Assembly: GCF_000022085.1 (NCBI RefSeq)
Contig: NC_011892.1
Coordinates: forward strand, 423,735-487,734
Direction: 5' to 3'
DNA from: Methylobacterium nodulans ORS 2060
GTDB lineage: Bacteria > Pseudomonadota > Alphaproteobacteria > Rhizobiales > Beijerinckiaceae
DNA length: 64,000 nucleotides
Made by a program: the position numbers and the translations under genes. Positions 47,083 through 56,279 of this stretch are shown piece after piece (position 1 is the first letter of the stretch; each line of letters starts with the position of its first letter). The notes beneath the pieces are model-generated. The model saw only the letters and a list, made by a program, of their open reading frames with translations, ran no database searches and was not told where the DNA came from.

Positions 47083-48501
47083 GTAATTACCCACGCCCGT
47101 GGCGGTAGGATCAGGCGCGGATGATGTTGAGGATAGTGGCGAAGGTGCCGGCCCCCGAGAGGCGGGCCGTGTCGACGACGGTGCGCACGTCCGCCTCACC
47201 CGCGGCCGCCCACATGGCCCGATAGCCGTTCGTCACCTTCCGCTGCACCACTGCCGGGCGCAGCGCGCGCTCGCAAGCGTTGTTGGTGACCGCCACGCGG
47301 CCGGGATGGTCGAGGAAGACCAGGAGCTGGTCGCGGGCTCGGCCGATCTTGGCTTGCAGAGCGCGGGTCAGATCGCAGCGGCTTGGTGCAGCGAGGATGG
47401 CGGACAGCTGCCGATCCAGGGCCCGGCGCTTGGCCGAGAGCGTCGAGGCGGCCAGGTCGGTGACGCGCTCGGCCAGGCTGAACACGCTTCCCAGCCAGAG
47501 TTGTAGGCGCAGCGGCACGGGGTCGTCGCTGACCTCGACCGCGTAGGCGACGTCACGGGCCAAATGCGCCAGGCAGGTCTGGTGATGCTCACCGTGGCCC
47601 TGCTGGGCGGTGTAGCGGTCCGACAGCCACACGGACGGCCGGTGTCCGTCCATCATCGCGTGCACCACCGCGGCGGCCCGCGTCGAGGCCGCGTGATGAA
47701 CGACCGCTGCGTCCGAGCGGAACACCCAATGATACGAGTTGCTGCCCTCGATGCGCACGCCGGTCTCATCCGAGGCGACTACCGCGGCCCGGCGCAGCGC
47801 CGAGACCGCAGCTTCGCGATCGGCACGGAACTGCCTCTGGGCCCGACGCAGCAGGTTCATCAGCCCGCCCTGGCTCAAGGTGAGCCCGAACAGGTCCGAC
47901 AACGCGGCCTGCAGCCGCTCGTAGGACAGAGCCTGGAAGGTCTTCAGATACACCGCCACCGCGTGCAGGCGCGGGCCGAACGGCGTGCCGCGTGCGGCCT
48001 GCGGCACTGGAGCGACGACGCGCGTGCCACAAGCCGGGCAGCGGACGGCGAGCCGTTGATGCTGGGTGACCATCGGTGCCACCGCGGGCAAGTCGATCTG
48101 CTCGCACACGCTGACGATCTCGGCCGGCAGATCCGGAGCCAGAACACCTCCGCAGCAGGGGCAGTGACCCGGGCGGTGAGCGACGATCTCGTCGGGATCG
48201 GGGCTGAGCGTTCGGCTATGTCCCTCGTGACCCGGCTTGGCGCCGCCGGGCTTGGCCTGCTCGCGCCGCTCCTTGCGGTCGGTCGAGGGCGGCTTGGACG
48301 AGGTGCGCGAGGTCTTCTCGGGGCGCTGCAGCCGCAGCACCAGCTCGATCAGCTCCTGCTTGCTCAGGCGTTCCAGCTCGCTGCGGCCCATCCCACGAGG
48401 GAATCAGCCAAATCGCCTCCCGGCAAGAGGCGCGGCGAACTCCCTCTAGCGGCCTCGCTTGTGGGTCACGCCGCGCTCGCGCGCACCCCGTGGGTAATTA
48501 C
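47083..48501 (-). mobile_element. IS66-family element with single transposase gene
   Basis: The ends GTAATTACCCACG (47083-47095) and CGTGGGTAATTAC (48489-48501) are perfect 13-bp inverted repeats, flanked by the identical 8-mer CTTCGCGC. At 1,419 bp it lacks tnpA and tnpB, as in the single-gene subgroup of IS66 elements. It sits inside a primase-like gene. Confidence 0.92.
47111..48391 (-). CDS. IS66-family transposase (TnpC-like)
   Basis: The 426 residues start with a basic, coiled N-terminus (LSKQELIELVLRLQRPEKTS, SSKPPSTDRKERREQ). A zinc-ribbon of the IS66 type follows (CPCCGGVLAPDLP, then VRCPACGTRVVAPVP). The DDE core has VVASDETGVRIEGSNSYHWV, VWLSDRYTAQQGHGEHHQTC and the C-terminal AVTNNACERALRPAVVQRKV. 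All blocks are in frame, so the element could be mobile, consistent with its perfect target duplication. Confidence 0.92.
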   Translation of the reverse strand: MGRSELERLSKQELIELVLRLQRPEKTSRTSSKPPSTDRKERREQAKPGGAKPGHEGHSRTLSPDPDEIVAHRPGHCPCCGGVLAPDLPAEIVSVCEQIDLPAVAPMVTQHQRLAVRCPACGTRVVAPVPQAARGTPFGPRLHAVAVYLKTFQALSYERLQAALSDLFGLTLSQGGLMNLLRRAQRQFRADREAAVSALRRAAVVASDETGVRIEGSNSYHWVFRSDAAVVHHAASTRAAAVVHAMMDGHRPSVWLSDRYTAQQGHGEHHQTCLAHLARDVAYAVEVSDDPVPLRLQLWLGSVFSLAERVTDLAASTLSAKRRALDRQLSAILAAPSRCDLTRALQAKIGRARDQLLVFLDHPGRVAVTNNACERALRPAVVQRKVTNGYRAMWAAAGEADVRTVVDTARLSGAGTFATILNIIRA

Positions 48502-48509
48502 CTTCGCGC
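48502..48509. repeat. 8-bp target-site duplication of the IS66-type element, right copy
   Basis: CTTCGCGC, identical to 47075-47082. Confidence 0.9.
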
Positions 48510-49113
48510 GCTCTGCCGCGAGGCTGTGCACCTTGGGCCGCCCTGGCGCTGCTCCCGGGCCGCCTCAGCGGCCTCTGCGCGCTCCTCGGCGGTCTCGATG
48601 CTCTCGTGTGCGTCGTCGCCCTCGTCGGCCTCGTCCATGGCTTCCTCGGCCTCCTGTTCGAGCACCTCCGGGTGCTTGCGGATCGCCCGCTCCTCGCGGG
48701 TCCAGTTCCAGCGCGCGCCGTAGTCACCGGCCGCGGCCTTCGTCGCGGTCAGGAGGATCTCGGTTGCCTCATCGATCGAGTGGCCGCGGTTGATCAGGGC
48801 CGCCGACACCTCAAGCTGTGTCGCGTGAATGCTGTCCGAGCCCGCGCCCTGGTAGGTCATCGCGGCGAGCCGGGCGTTGATGTCCATCGGCATCTTGAGC
48901 CCGAACTGCGCGGCGACCCGGGTGAACGGGTTGTCATCGAGCTTCGGGAGGGCCTTGCGGGCCTCCGGCGCACGCCTGTGCATGACCGGGCTCTGCCGGG
49001 CCGCGAAGTCTTCTAGCTCCTCAAGCTCGTACCGGGGCTCGAACCTCGCCTCGATCACCTCGACCGGGCGCCAGCCGTCCTCCTTGGTGTTATGGCTGCC
49101 GGGCAGCCGAACT
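48502..49113 (-). pseudogene. Plasmid/phage primase-like gene, internal part, split by the IS66 element
   Basis: The minus-strand frame after a TGA near 49113 reads VRLPGSHNTKEDGWRPVEVI, the 'LPGS-N-K' block seen near the end of primase/polymerase domains. Next come PMDINARLAAMTYQGAGSDS and IHATQLEVSAALINRGHSID, then a helix (AAAGDYGARWNWTREERAIR) resembling the PriCT-type segment. It lacks a start, is cut by the IS at 48502, and continues in degraded form at 46900-47082. A replication protein of a former phage or plasmid is likely. Confidence 0.6.
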
Positions 49114-49210
49114 CACACGATGCGTGTTTCACGTCACACTGTGGCAACGATACACTCGACTCTCGGCCCAGCTGTGCGGCTTTGATGGCCGTAACAGGTC
49201 AGGGGCGACG

Positions 49211-50308
49211 ATGATCGGACGTGTGCTGGGAGCAGGCATTGCTGCCTGCGCTGGGGTTGGTGTGCTCGGGACAGCTCATGCGCAGAGCCCCACGCCGGAG
49301 CAGATGGCCGCGATGATCCAGACTCTCCAAGCACGTGTCGAGGCGCTGGAGGAGCGATCCCGCCGCGATCGGGCCGAGGCACAAGCCGCGCGCGCGGAGC
49401 TGCGGGCGATGCGCCGGGCGCGCGGAGCAGCAGTCACATCGGCAGAGCCGACTCGGGTTGTAGTCTCAAAGTCCTCTGAGGCAGTTCTGGCGCCGGCCAC
49501 TGTCGCACCAGAACCGGTGAACGGGTTCGCTGGGCCCTATGCCGCCTTCCTGGCCGGGTATGGCTTTGGCCCGGACGCCAAGCCGGCTCCCCAGCCGTTT
49601 GGGGTCCCTGGCACCTTGTCCCAGAACACCTCGCGCCTCTCGGCGCTATCAGACGCTCGGGTCGGTGCCGCTTTGGGCTACAATCGGACCTTCGGCGACT
49701 TGCTTATTGGCGCCGAGGGGCGGGTCCGGGCAGCATTCGGGCAGACGACCGCAACAGTCTCTTCAACCGCGCCGTCACGCCCACTGCCCTTCGTGTTCGC
49801 GACCTCGTGCTGCGGGCCGAACGCTGCTGTGCCTACCTCCTTCGGCAACTTCGCGCTGTCACAGAACGTGATCAGTAGCGCCGTCTTGAACCGCATCGTG
49901 AGCGGGGACGCTGCCGTGCGAGCAGGTCTCATCTGGGATGATTGGCTGTTCTATGGCCGGTTCGGTGCCGGTGCAGATGTGCTGCGCTCTGTCACGACCC
50001 GCGACAACCGCGGAACTGTCACATGCGTCGATCCGACTGTCAGCGTAGCCACGACACCGGGGGGCGCGCGATCCTCCTCGGTGGTTGGATGCGGCGTCGT
50101 GAGCACCGGGCAGGTCATCAAGCTCTCCGACGCACTGGTCTCGCCCTACGCCGTCGTCGGACTCGGTATTGAGCGCAACTTCGGCCCGGTCTTCGCTCGC
50201 GTGGAGGGCAATCTCTACATCAACCTGCCGCCCTCGCTGGTCGCCCAGACCACCAGCAGCACCTCCTACACGACGGAGATCATGGGCGCGGTGGGCTATC
50301 GGTTCTGA
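49211..50308 (+). CDS. Outer-membrane beta-barrel protein
   Basis: ATG 49211 gives 365 residues; the frame is open from 49124 without a signal. A signal peptide (VLGAGIAACAGVGVLGTAHA) ends at AHA-Q. A coiled-coil follows (QTLQARVEALEERSRRDRAE), then a low-complexity linker and a barrel domain with alternating strands (GFAGPYAAFLAGYGFG, ARVGAALGYNRTFGDLLIGA, NFGPVFARVEGNLYINLP). The chain ends in AVGYRF with a terminal phenylalanine, the BamA recognition signature. Resembles Omp25/Omp31-type porin-like proteins of Rhizobiales. Confidence 0.82.
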   Translation: MIGRVLGAGIAACAGVGVLGTAHAQSPTPEQMAAMIQTLQARVEALEERSRRDRAEAQAARAELRAMRRARGAAVTSAEPTRVVVSKSSEAVLAPATVAPEPVNGFAGPYAAFLAGYGFGPDAKPAPQPFGVPGTLSQNTSRLSALSDARVGAALGYNRTFGDLLIGAEGRVRAAFGQTTATVSSTAPSRPLPFVFATSCCGPNAAVPTSFGNFALSQNVISSAVLNRIVSGDAAVRAGLIWDDWLFYGRFGAGADVLRSVTTRDNRGTVTCVDPTVSVATTPGGARSSSVVGCGVVSTGQVIKLSDALVSPYAVVGLGIERNFGPVFARVEGNLYINLPPSLVAQTTSSTSYTTEIMGAVGYRF

Positions 50309-50526
50309 GCGACGGCGGAACAGGCGACTGTAGGCGAAGCCGATTGAGCGGAGCGTCGGCAGGTCGTCGGCGACCACGCCGCGGTCTTGGTCGACGTGGA
50401 GCACCACGCCGGCAGTGACGGGCACCACGAAGTGAAAGTTGCGCCGGAGCACGTTGCCCACGAGCACGCGGTCGCCATCCTGGGCCTCTCTAGGAGTTCG
50501 GAGAAGCTATACACGTAGAGGGCTAG

Positions 50527-51069
50527 ATGAAGCTCAAGGCAACGTTGCTTACAGTGTTTATTGGGATGACGTCCTCCGTATCGGCACAATACAGCATCCG
50601 TGACGACGGATGGACGCTGAAGCACGACGGGCTGAAACTAACGGCTTCGGCAAATTTTGGCGACGACGCCATGTCGCTCTCAATGATGGAGATCTCCTGC
50701 GGAGCCGACGGCTTCCACATCGGGTTTTCGCTGAGACCCAAATCGCTCGGCGATGCCGACTTCAAGAAGATCCGTAGCGCCCAGATCGAGCTCCGGACCC
50801 GCGACCAGACCTTCAATACCAGCGGCAGCATCATAGGTGAGACCATCCTCGTTGGCAGCAGCAAAAACTTCGAGGAGAAGGAGTTCTTGGAGCTGCTGCG
50901 CCGCCTCTACGACCTTCGGTCCGTCGCGATCACTGTGGAGATTAAGGACGGGCACACGATCAGCGGCCTGTGGCTCCTAAACCCCTGGAATCCGAAGCTG
51001 GGCGGCTACGACGCGAGCAACGCTTTCGGCCGGATGACGAGCATGTGCCCGACCATGCTGCGGCGGTAG
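50527..51069 (+). CDS. Exported hypothetical protein (180 aa)
   Basis: ATG 50527 gives a protein with an N-terminal signal peptide (MKLKATLLTVFIGMTSSVSA, cut before QYS), then a soluble domain of mixed strands and helices with two cysteines (SCGADG; MCPTML) that may pair. GC is lower than its surroundings, suggesting transfer. No family was recognised. Confidence 0.7.
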   Translation: MKLKATLLTVFIGMTSSVSAQYSIRDDGWTLKHDGLKLTASANFGDDAMSLSMMEISCGADGFHIGFSLRPKSLGDADFKKIRSAQIELRTRDQTFNTSGSIIGETILVGSSKNFEEKEFLELLRRLYDLRSVAITVEIKDGHTISGLWLLNPWNPKLGGYDASNAFGRMTSMCPTMLRR

Positions 51070-51142
51070 CGAACTTCCGTGCCGACCCGCGGCAACTCTT
51101 TCGGACAATCAGAGAAACCCCGCCCCTGAGTGCCCCTTGAAG

Positions 51143-51187
51143 GCATTAGAGCCGTGCCCGCTCCGGTTGGGTCGGATCACGGCTCTA
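51143..51187. terminator. Hairpin with GAGCCGTG arms
   Basis: TTAGAGCCGTG pairs with CACGGCTCTAA across a ~20-base loop. It lies ~75 bp after the exported-protein gene and just before the minus-strand integrase remnant, so it may end transcription from either side. The arm GAGCCGTG is shared with the hairpin at 36877. Confidence 0.5.
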
Positions 51188-51239
51188 AGGTCTTGATTTC
51201 ATGCGCTCCCTTGCGCCGAACCGGCCTCCAGCTTGGCGG

Positions 51240-51563
51240 GGAGCGCTCTAGCCCTCCGAATGTAGCCCACCACGGTCCGCGGATCGCGGTGCCCGCTCTG
51301 GTCCATGATGCGGGCCATGTCGGCGCCACGCTCCGCGGCCGTGGTGATGTAGCGGCGCGCAGCGAGTGTGCCCCGAACGACGAGGCGTCGAGGCCGGCCG
51401 CCGTGGCGTACCGCTTCACGATCGCGGCGAATGGCGGCGCAGCGCCGGCTGATCGGGGGGGCGGCGCAATCCCCTTCATTCGTAGCCTGGCCTCCAGGCT
51501 GGCGACGACCTTCTGCCAGTGCTCCGGCGGCAGCGTCTTCAGCGCGCCGAAGCCGGGATTGTC
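51240..51563 (-). pseudogene. Integrase module remnant: X-type helix fused to tyrosine-recombinase C-terminus
   Basis: On the minus strand, [20 protein letters not shown], then [11 protein letters not shown] matches the protein at 55700-55921. It runs directly into [20 protein letters not shown] and HSLRA, the H-x-L-R box of a tyrosine recombinase. After a frameshift the rest reads [20 protein letters not shown] then YIRR, including the GH and catalytic Tyr. The catalytic N-terminal Arg and most of the protein are missing. Confidence 0.65.
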
Positions 51564-51893
51564 GGCGACAAAATCACGTTGTCGCCGGCAATGATGTCGG
51601 CCTGGACCAGGGAGAGGCCGGGCAAAGGAACGCCGGCGCGGGAGGTCCGGCCGGCACTCAAGGTATGCGCAAGGGGTGCCAAGTATGCGCAAGGGTGCGA
51701 TGGAAAGATCGCAACCCTGCAGGTCAATCACCGCTCGTTGCCGGCAGTTCCCCCCTCGCGCAACCCGTACGTTCACTGGGGGCCTCTACGCCTCCGGCAC
51801 AAAGCCGCCGGCTCGGGTGGGGGAACCCGGCCGACGTCGAGGTATCGCTTGCGTATATCCAGCGCGCGGCGGCCCGCGATGGTTCCGGGGCCC
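51564..51893. other. 330 bp without a recognised gene
   Basis: An AAGGTATGCGCAAGGG / AAGTATGCGCAAGGG near-repeat lies around 51659-51695; otherwise there are only high-GC open frames without motifs. Confidence 0.35.
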
Positions 51894-51897
51894 TCAG

Positions 51898-52100
51898 GCC
51901 GCCCGCTTCACGACCTTGAACCGCTCCCGGCCTTCCTGCCGGTTCCACTCCTCGCAGATGACGCGGGCCTCGTGCTCCGTCAGGAGGGTCAGGGTCACTT
52001 TGTTGCCCTGGCGCCTGTCGATCACGTCCCAGATGCTGCCGGCCTCGAAGAGGAGGGCGTTGAACTCGGCCACGATGTCGAAGGGCTGCTGATCCGGCAT
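51898..52100 (-). CDS. Small hypothetical protein (67 aa)
   Basis: ATG 52100 is preceded by CGAGGAGCCCCC. The product (MPDQQPFDIVAEFNALLFEA, GSIWDVIDRRQGNKVTLTLL, ending FKVVKRAA) is soluble with an ordered helix-strand pattern. No known family was recognised. Confidence 0.55.
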
Positions 52101-52403
52101 GGGGGCTCCTCGCAGGCGCCCGAGCCTATGAACCTGCCGCCGCGCTGTCACTCGCCGGACAAGAAAGAAGCCGGCCGGAGATGCGTGGATCCGGCCGGCA
52201 GTGCCAACGGGCCACCGGTAAGAGACGGTCGAGTGGCCCGATGAGTCAATCGAGGGGCGGTGAGGTCTGTTCCGCGGCTAGAGCGTCTTCGCGAAGCTTG
52301 GGCTCAGGCGCCCGGCAAGATCAGAGCCTCGTCCAGAAGTTCTACTGTCCAGATTCTCAGGTATTCAAGCCGATTGGACTGGAAACGTCACAATTATGGC
52401 ATA

Positions 52404-52431
52404 TTTAATGCCTACGAATACGTGCATTAAA
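52404..52431. promoter_or_regulatory. AT-rich inverted repeat, probable operator/promoter
   Basis: TTTAATGC and GCATTAAA are separated by 12 bases within a low-GC patch that ends 17 bp before ATG 52448. The symmetry suggests a dimeric repressor site. Confidence 0.45.
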
Positions 52432-52447
52432 CACGCAGTTGGTATGA

Positions 52448-52786
52448 ATGGCCAAGTTCTTGTTCGTCCTGCAGGCAGACGCTGACGTGCAGATCGCTGT
52501 CAGCACGGACTGTGCGTCGATCCAAGACGCTCAGGTCGAGGCGGATAAGCTTCTCGATGCCATGGTGCAAGGCGAGAACGCCACGCGTCGCGCCGGTTGC
52601 ATCTGCTGCGTGAAGGTCACCGATCCAGGGCACCATGTCGTGTACTTGGCCACACGGCAGTGTGGCACCTCCGGGGCCACCTGTGAGGGCGAAGATCAGG
52701 CTTCGATTGAGACGCCTCCTGTCGCCCCGAGCAAACGGGCCTGTTGCTGTCCTGGAGCCGTTGAGAATTCCTGCCGTCCCGGATGA
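52448..52786 (+). CDS. Hypothetical protein (112 aa), cysteine-rich tail
   Basis: ATG 52448 gives MAKFLFVLQADADVQIAVST, DCASIQDAQVEADKLLDAMV, then a CICCVKVTD stretch and a terminal CCCPGAVENSC. The first 45 residues vaguely recall the short DUF6894-type proteins of Methylobacterium (edge strand then acidic helix), but this is not a firm match. Preceded by the dyad at 52404. Confidence 0.5.
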   Translation: MAKFLFVLQADADVQIAVSTDCASIQDAQVEADKLLDAMVQGENATRRAGCICCVKVTDPGHHVVYLATRQCGTSGATCEGEDQASIETPPVAPSKRACCCPGAVENSCRPG

Positions 52787-52872
52787 GGCGGAACCCTGTC
52801 CGTCATCTCGTCCTCTAGCCCATACCCATATGGAGCATCCCCGTCTGGGAGTTCGGGCGCTAGTTCTCTGGG

Positions 52873-53130
52873 ATGCCTGACCACCCCACCATCAGCACGC
52901 TGATCGTGCGCAACGTTGTGACTTTCGACCAACTCGACGCTGCTGTCGAAGCCTACCTCTCCGATCCGACGTCGGGCCCGAGAGAGATCGGCAATGGGGT
53001 CACAATCGACATCGCGGCGGCTGTCCAAGCCTACTCGACCGCCAAGGGCTTGGCAGCGGAACAGAGCTTCGAAGAGAGCACACGGCGGCTTCTGGTTCGG
53101 ACCTCGATGCTGCTGGCGAGGCCCACATGA
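52873..53130 (+). CDS. Small hypothetical protein (85 aa)
   Basis: ATG 52873 gives a helical acidic protein (STLIVRNVVTFDQLDAAVEA ... DIAAAVQAYSTAKGLAAEQS). It ends in an ATGA overlap with a 23-codon frame (53127-53198). The VTIDIAAAVQAYS segment loosely resembles VDIAASVDTYLA of the 55944 gene, so distant paralogy is possible. Confidence 0.5.
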   Translation: MPDHPTISTLIVRNVVTFDQLDAAVEAYLSDPTSGPREIGNGVTIDIAAAVQAYSTAKGLAAEQSFEESTRRLLVRTSMLLARPT

Positions 53131-53198
53131 GACGTCGCAATCCCCGCCGAGCCTACGACGAGCACGGCCGGGAGATCCTGCCCCTGACAAGCACGTGA
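53127..53198 (+). pseudogene. Very short frame (23 aa), likely 5' fragment of a small gene
   Basis: It starts in ATGA overlap with the previous stop and reads MRRRNPRRAYDEHGREILPL then TST. The RRAYDE-GREI pattern is like the start of a small Methylobacterium protein type, cut short here. Confidence 0.35.
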
Positions 53199-53558
53199 GC
53201 GCCGCCCTTTGCCGTTCCGCTCAACCTGTGTGAAGGACGGCCGGCGCGGTCTGCGCCACACAGAGACCGTGGCGCTATAAAGGCATGCTGAGTGCACGCT
53301 ATAAGAGCGCGGTCCTGAATGGACTGCACCTGTGGTCAAGAGCCGTCGCTCCAAAGCGAACACTTGGCGGGTCTAGACCCCCGGCCGGGCGCTTTCATTT
53401 GTTATTGAACCTGCTTGGCGCGGCAAAATAGGCCTGCCCCATCATGGCTCCTCCATCTCCCGATCTGGCGGGGTGCCATGATCGGTGGCCGGGTGGTCTG
53501 AACCCGCCGGCCCGGCCGCCGCTCTCCAACCCGGACCAGTTCTCACACCGAGCAGGAG
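53199..53558. other. 360 bp without a recognised gene
   Basis: Neither strand gives a credible start, motif or RNA structure. Confidence 0.35.
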
Positions 53559-53723
53559 ATGATCCTCTACCACCACCTTCGCGAGCAGGGCTTTAGTCGC
53601 GCCGGAGCCATCAGTCTTATCGTCGTGAACCTCACGCTCCTTGTGATCGGGGCGTATTTCGCCATTCTGGACGGGACCGGCACAATCGAAGCGCTTGAGC
53701 AACTCCGCTCGCGCCTGAACTGA
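53559..53723 (+). CDS. Small membrane protein (54 aa)
   Basis: ATG 53559 gives a short basic N-terminus (MILYHHLREQGFSRAGA), one transmembrane helix (ISLIVVNLTLLVIGAYFAIL) and a soluble C-terminal helix (TIEALEQLRSRLN). The codon pattern and the clear single-pass layout support coding, although the ribosome site is weak (GAGCAGGAG overlapping the start). Function unknown. Confidence 0.5.
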   Translation: MILYHHLREQGFSRAGAISLIVVNLTLLVIGAYFAILDGTGTIEALEQLRSRLN

Positions 53724-54069
53724 GGACCTGACAGCACCCGAGAGTGCACGCCGGCCGACAGGGTCAGCAGCGCAGACCACCGGAGCGGCGGCTGCCTGCT
53801 CAGAAAAGAAAGGGACCTGCACGGCCAAAGCTGGCGGGCTCAGTCTCTGTAGCCCGAATGCCAGCACAATCGAGCCACGTACGAGAGCAGCAGCAAGAGG
53901 GCTGACGATGCTGGTGTGGTTCAAATGAGCGTTGCATAGCATAGGGCGATGTGATGAAATATGTGCTGCCTGGATGGTAAGTAGGCGCTAAGCTTGTCGG
54001 CAATCCAGGATGCACGATTGCTGCATGTTTCGATGGCGACCTCCTATCGTCTGGCGAACAATAAGGGAG

Positions 54070-54426
54070 ATGATGGACATGCCACGCGCTAACGTCATCA
54101 ACGATACGAACTTTACTTCTCCATCAAATGTCACCGATTATATCCTTGGGCCCGATGCTCATCTGAATGTTCTCACGGGGACGCAATTTCATGCCGTTGG
54201 TCAGGGCCAGATCACGACTGACGAAGGCTTTCAGGCGACCGTGAACTTCATTCTGCATGATAACCCAAGCTTCAACACCTTGAATGCTGTGGCTCATACA
54301 GACGTTGGTGTCCTCCACTTCAACTCCAGCAGTTACCAGCACACAGACCAGCTGACGGGCCCTGCTGCATCGCTCTTCGACATTGATCCGAGCGAGTACC
54401 TTTCAGGCTCTCCGACACCTTATTAG
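54070..54426 (+). CDS. Hypothetical protein (118 aa), low GC
   Basis: ATG 54070 follows AATAAGGGAG. The product (MPRANVINDTNFTSPSNVTD, YILGPDAHLNVLTGTQFHAV ...) is rich in Asn, Thr and Ser, with no signal peptide and few charges, suggesting a beta-rich fold. Its GC is clearly below the neighbourhood, pointing to separate ancestry. No family recognised. Confidence 0.6.
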   Translation: MMDMPRANVINDTNFTSPSNVTDYILGPDAHLNVLTGTQFHAVGQGQITTDEGFQATVNFILHDNPSFNTLNAVAHTDVGVLHFNSSSYQHTDQLTGPAASLFDIDPSEYLSGSPTPY

Positions 54427-54982
54427 CGGAAGGCGCCGGTCCGGGCTCTCTCCTCGGCCGGCGTTTCTCTGTGCATCTCACTGAGACCCACCACCGATCT
54501 TATTGCGGACCCTCGCCACTTGCGTGGCTGACCACTCACCACCGCGAGCCACAGGGACACCCTCTCCGCTCTCCGCCAGCAGGTCCCGCCGAGAGGGCGG
54601 CCCTTGCGCTTGAAGCAAGGCTGAGAGCTAGAGAGGCTTTCAACCGCAGCCGCTGCGGCCCGGCATCCACGAGTGAGCCAGGGCAGGTTCTGAACCCTGT
54701 CAGGCGGTTGGCAGCAGGCAGTATTTCGTCAACCATTCCGCCGCAGGCTGCCGACAGCCGACCCGGAGATCCCGAACCGGCAAAGGCGGCGGCCCGGCAT
54801 CAACTCGTTCGCAGAGCGCCGGGCCGTCGCTCCTGAATTTCCGAGACCGCCTGCTCGCGTTGCGTACCAGAGCGGGCGAAGGCAGCGGCCGGCAGACCGC
54901 CACGAGGGCCAGGCGGAGTGGTCGCTGTAGCTGGCGGCCGGGTTGATCGACCTGTCGGCCCGGCCGCCGGCCCACTGCTGTG
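54427..54982. other. 556 bp without a recognised gene
   Basis: High-GC open frames exist on both strands, but none shows a motif or a good start. Confidence 0.35.
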
Positions 54983-55168
54983 TCAATGCCAGCTCGTCCG
55001 TGCCCGCGCCGCACGCGCCATCGCGATCAGCTCTTGAGGAGTAAGGCTGCGGTCGGCCGGCGGCACGCTCAGCAGCTTGTAGGCGGCGAGGGATGCCCGA
55101 TGACCACTCTCGCCTTGTGCTGGGCGCCTCTCGGAGAGCTTCGCCCGCCGCGTGCTTGCTAGGCTCAT
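54983..55168 (-). CDS. Small hypothetical protein (61 aa)
   Basis: ATG 55168 is preceded by GGAGGGCCATTCCC. The product is basic and ends in a helix (DRSLTPQELIAMARAARART then SWH). Moderate support from the ribosome site only. Confidence 0.4.
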   Translation of the reverse strand: MSLASTRRAKLSERRPAQGESGHRASLAAYKLLSVPPADRSLTPQELIAMARAARARTSWH

Positions 55169-55242
55169 GGGAATGGCCCTCCGCAACTCAGCTTAGCCGG
55201 AGCCTAGCGAAAACGTGGCGGTTGGAAAGAGGTGACGGCAGG

Positions 55243-55281
55243 CAAAACAAAACCCCGCTCGCAGCCGTGCTGGGCGGGGTT
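55243..55281 (-). terminator. Rho-independent terminator of the 55308-55463 gene
   Basis: On the minus strand AACCCCGC and GCGGGGTT pair around a GC-rich loop and are followed by TTTGTTTTG, 27 bp past the stop codon. Confidence 0.8.
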
Positions 55282-55307
55282 GATGGGCTGAGCCGATGCG
55301 GAACCGC

Positions 55308-55463
55308 TTAGGCAGCCAGCTTCGCGGTCAGGATCTCGTTCTCGTTGCTGGCGACCAGCGTGGACGCAGAAGCCTTCGGGGTCAGCCGGTCCGCAACGCC
55401 CAGGACGAGCGACGCGTTCACGGCAGCGGCGGCGACGAGGCTGAGGAGGACGAGAGCGGTCAT
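55308..55463 (-). CDS. Small exported or membrane peptide (51 aa)
   Basis: From ATG 55463 the product starts MTALVLLSLVAAAAVNASLV, a signal-like hydrophobic stretch, then a short tail rich in Ser, Ala and Asn. A strong terminator follows. The upstream part of the open frame to 55559 lacks signals. A secreted peptide or lipid-associated small protein is possible. Confidence 0.55.
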   Translation of the reverse strand: MTALVLLSLVAAAAVNASLVLGVADRLTPKASASTLVASNENEILTAKLAA

Positions 55464-55699
55464 CTGCGGCGGTTCCGTGTGGCGTTGTGCGATGCACCAT
55501 CTATGGCAATGCACAATGCGCTTTGGAATGTGGAATACCAGATGGCTGGCATGCAGCATTGGTATGACCGGCCCTCTGTCCCCTCCGCCGACCCGGTCGG
55601 GCCACCCACCGGGCGCCGCGCCAGCCTGGGCTGTTGCCCGCGCATGTGACCGGCCGTAACTTTCGAGAACGGGTGTTCCCGCTGGTTTCGGAGCGGCGC

Positions 55700-55921
55700 A
55701 TGGCGGAGGAGTTTGGGTCGCCCCTGCCGCGGGATTGGCGGGACGCCGCCGACACCGCCGCGCATAATCTCGGCTTCGGGCGCGACCTCACCGGGCTCCC
55801 GGCCGAGCACTGGCAGCGCGTGCTCGCCGCCGTCGAAGCCCGGATGCGGATGAAGGGGGTCGACCTGCCCGAGAACTGGCGCGAGCGCCTGACCCGGCAG
55901 GTCGGCCGGGAGAACCCCTGA
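55700..55921 (+). CDS. Small protein of an integrase module (73 aa)
   Basis: ATG 55700 gives MAEEFGSPLPRDWRDAADTA, then LGFGRDLTGLPAEHWQRVLA and AVEARMRMKG. The second half is near-identical in pattern to the sequence fused to the integrase relic at 51468-51563. It is followed 22 bp later by another small gene and then an integrase. This suggests an accessory protein of the integrase, such as a directionality or DNA-binding factor, but no motif proves it. Confidence 0.55.
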   Translation: MAEEFGSPLPRDWRDAADTAAHNLGFGRDLTGLPAEHWQRVLAAVEARMRMKGVDLPENWRERLTRQVGRENP

Positions 55922-55943
55922 CCTCCTACGCGAGGGTTCCAGC

Positions 55944-56279
55944 ATGCCCCCTCCCGATCCGCTCGCCGTCTCTCCCGGCCTCATCGGTCACTACGTGAAC
56001 TGGGCGCTCGAACTCGCCGCCCAGCACCGGGCGCAGCCGAGCGTCGATATCGCGGCGAGTGTCGACACCTACCTCGCGGAGGTCCGAGCGCGGGCGAGGG
56101 CACTCCCGAGCAAGATCCAAGGCGCGTGGTTCCTGAGTGCAGTGCGCACGCAGGTCAGGCTGCAGATCCCGCGCGACCCGAAGGTCCTGGCCGCGATCGC
56201 GTCCGATGTGAGCGAGGCCCGCCGGCTCGATACCCTCACCCTGATCGTCGACCGGCTGGTGGAGCGGGCGGACGCGTGA
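55944..56279 (+). CDS. Small protein of an integrase module (111 aa)
   Basis: ATG 55944 follows GAGGGTTCCAGC. The product is helical (IGHYVNWALELAAQHRAQPS, VDIAASVDTYLAEVRARARA, ending LIVDRLVERADA). Its TGA overlaps the ATG of the integrase frame (TGATG), so the three genes form an operon. Confidence 0.6.
   Translation: MPPPDPLAVSPGLIGHYVNWALELAAQHRAQPSVDIAASVDTYLAEVRARARALPSKIQGAWFLSAVRTQVRLQIPRDPKVLAAIASDVSEARRLDTLTLIVDRLVERADA

Noticed and set aside
50309..50526. Minus-strand snippet starting LRRNFHFVVPVTAGVVLHVD
   Set aside because: Protein-like over ~50 residues, but it runs into antisense of the outer-membrane gene and has no recognisable family; not enough to call.
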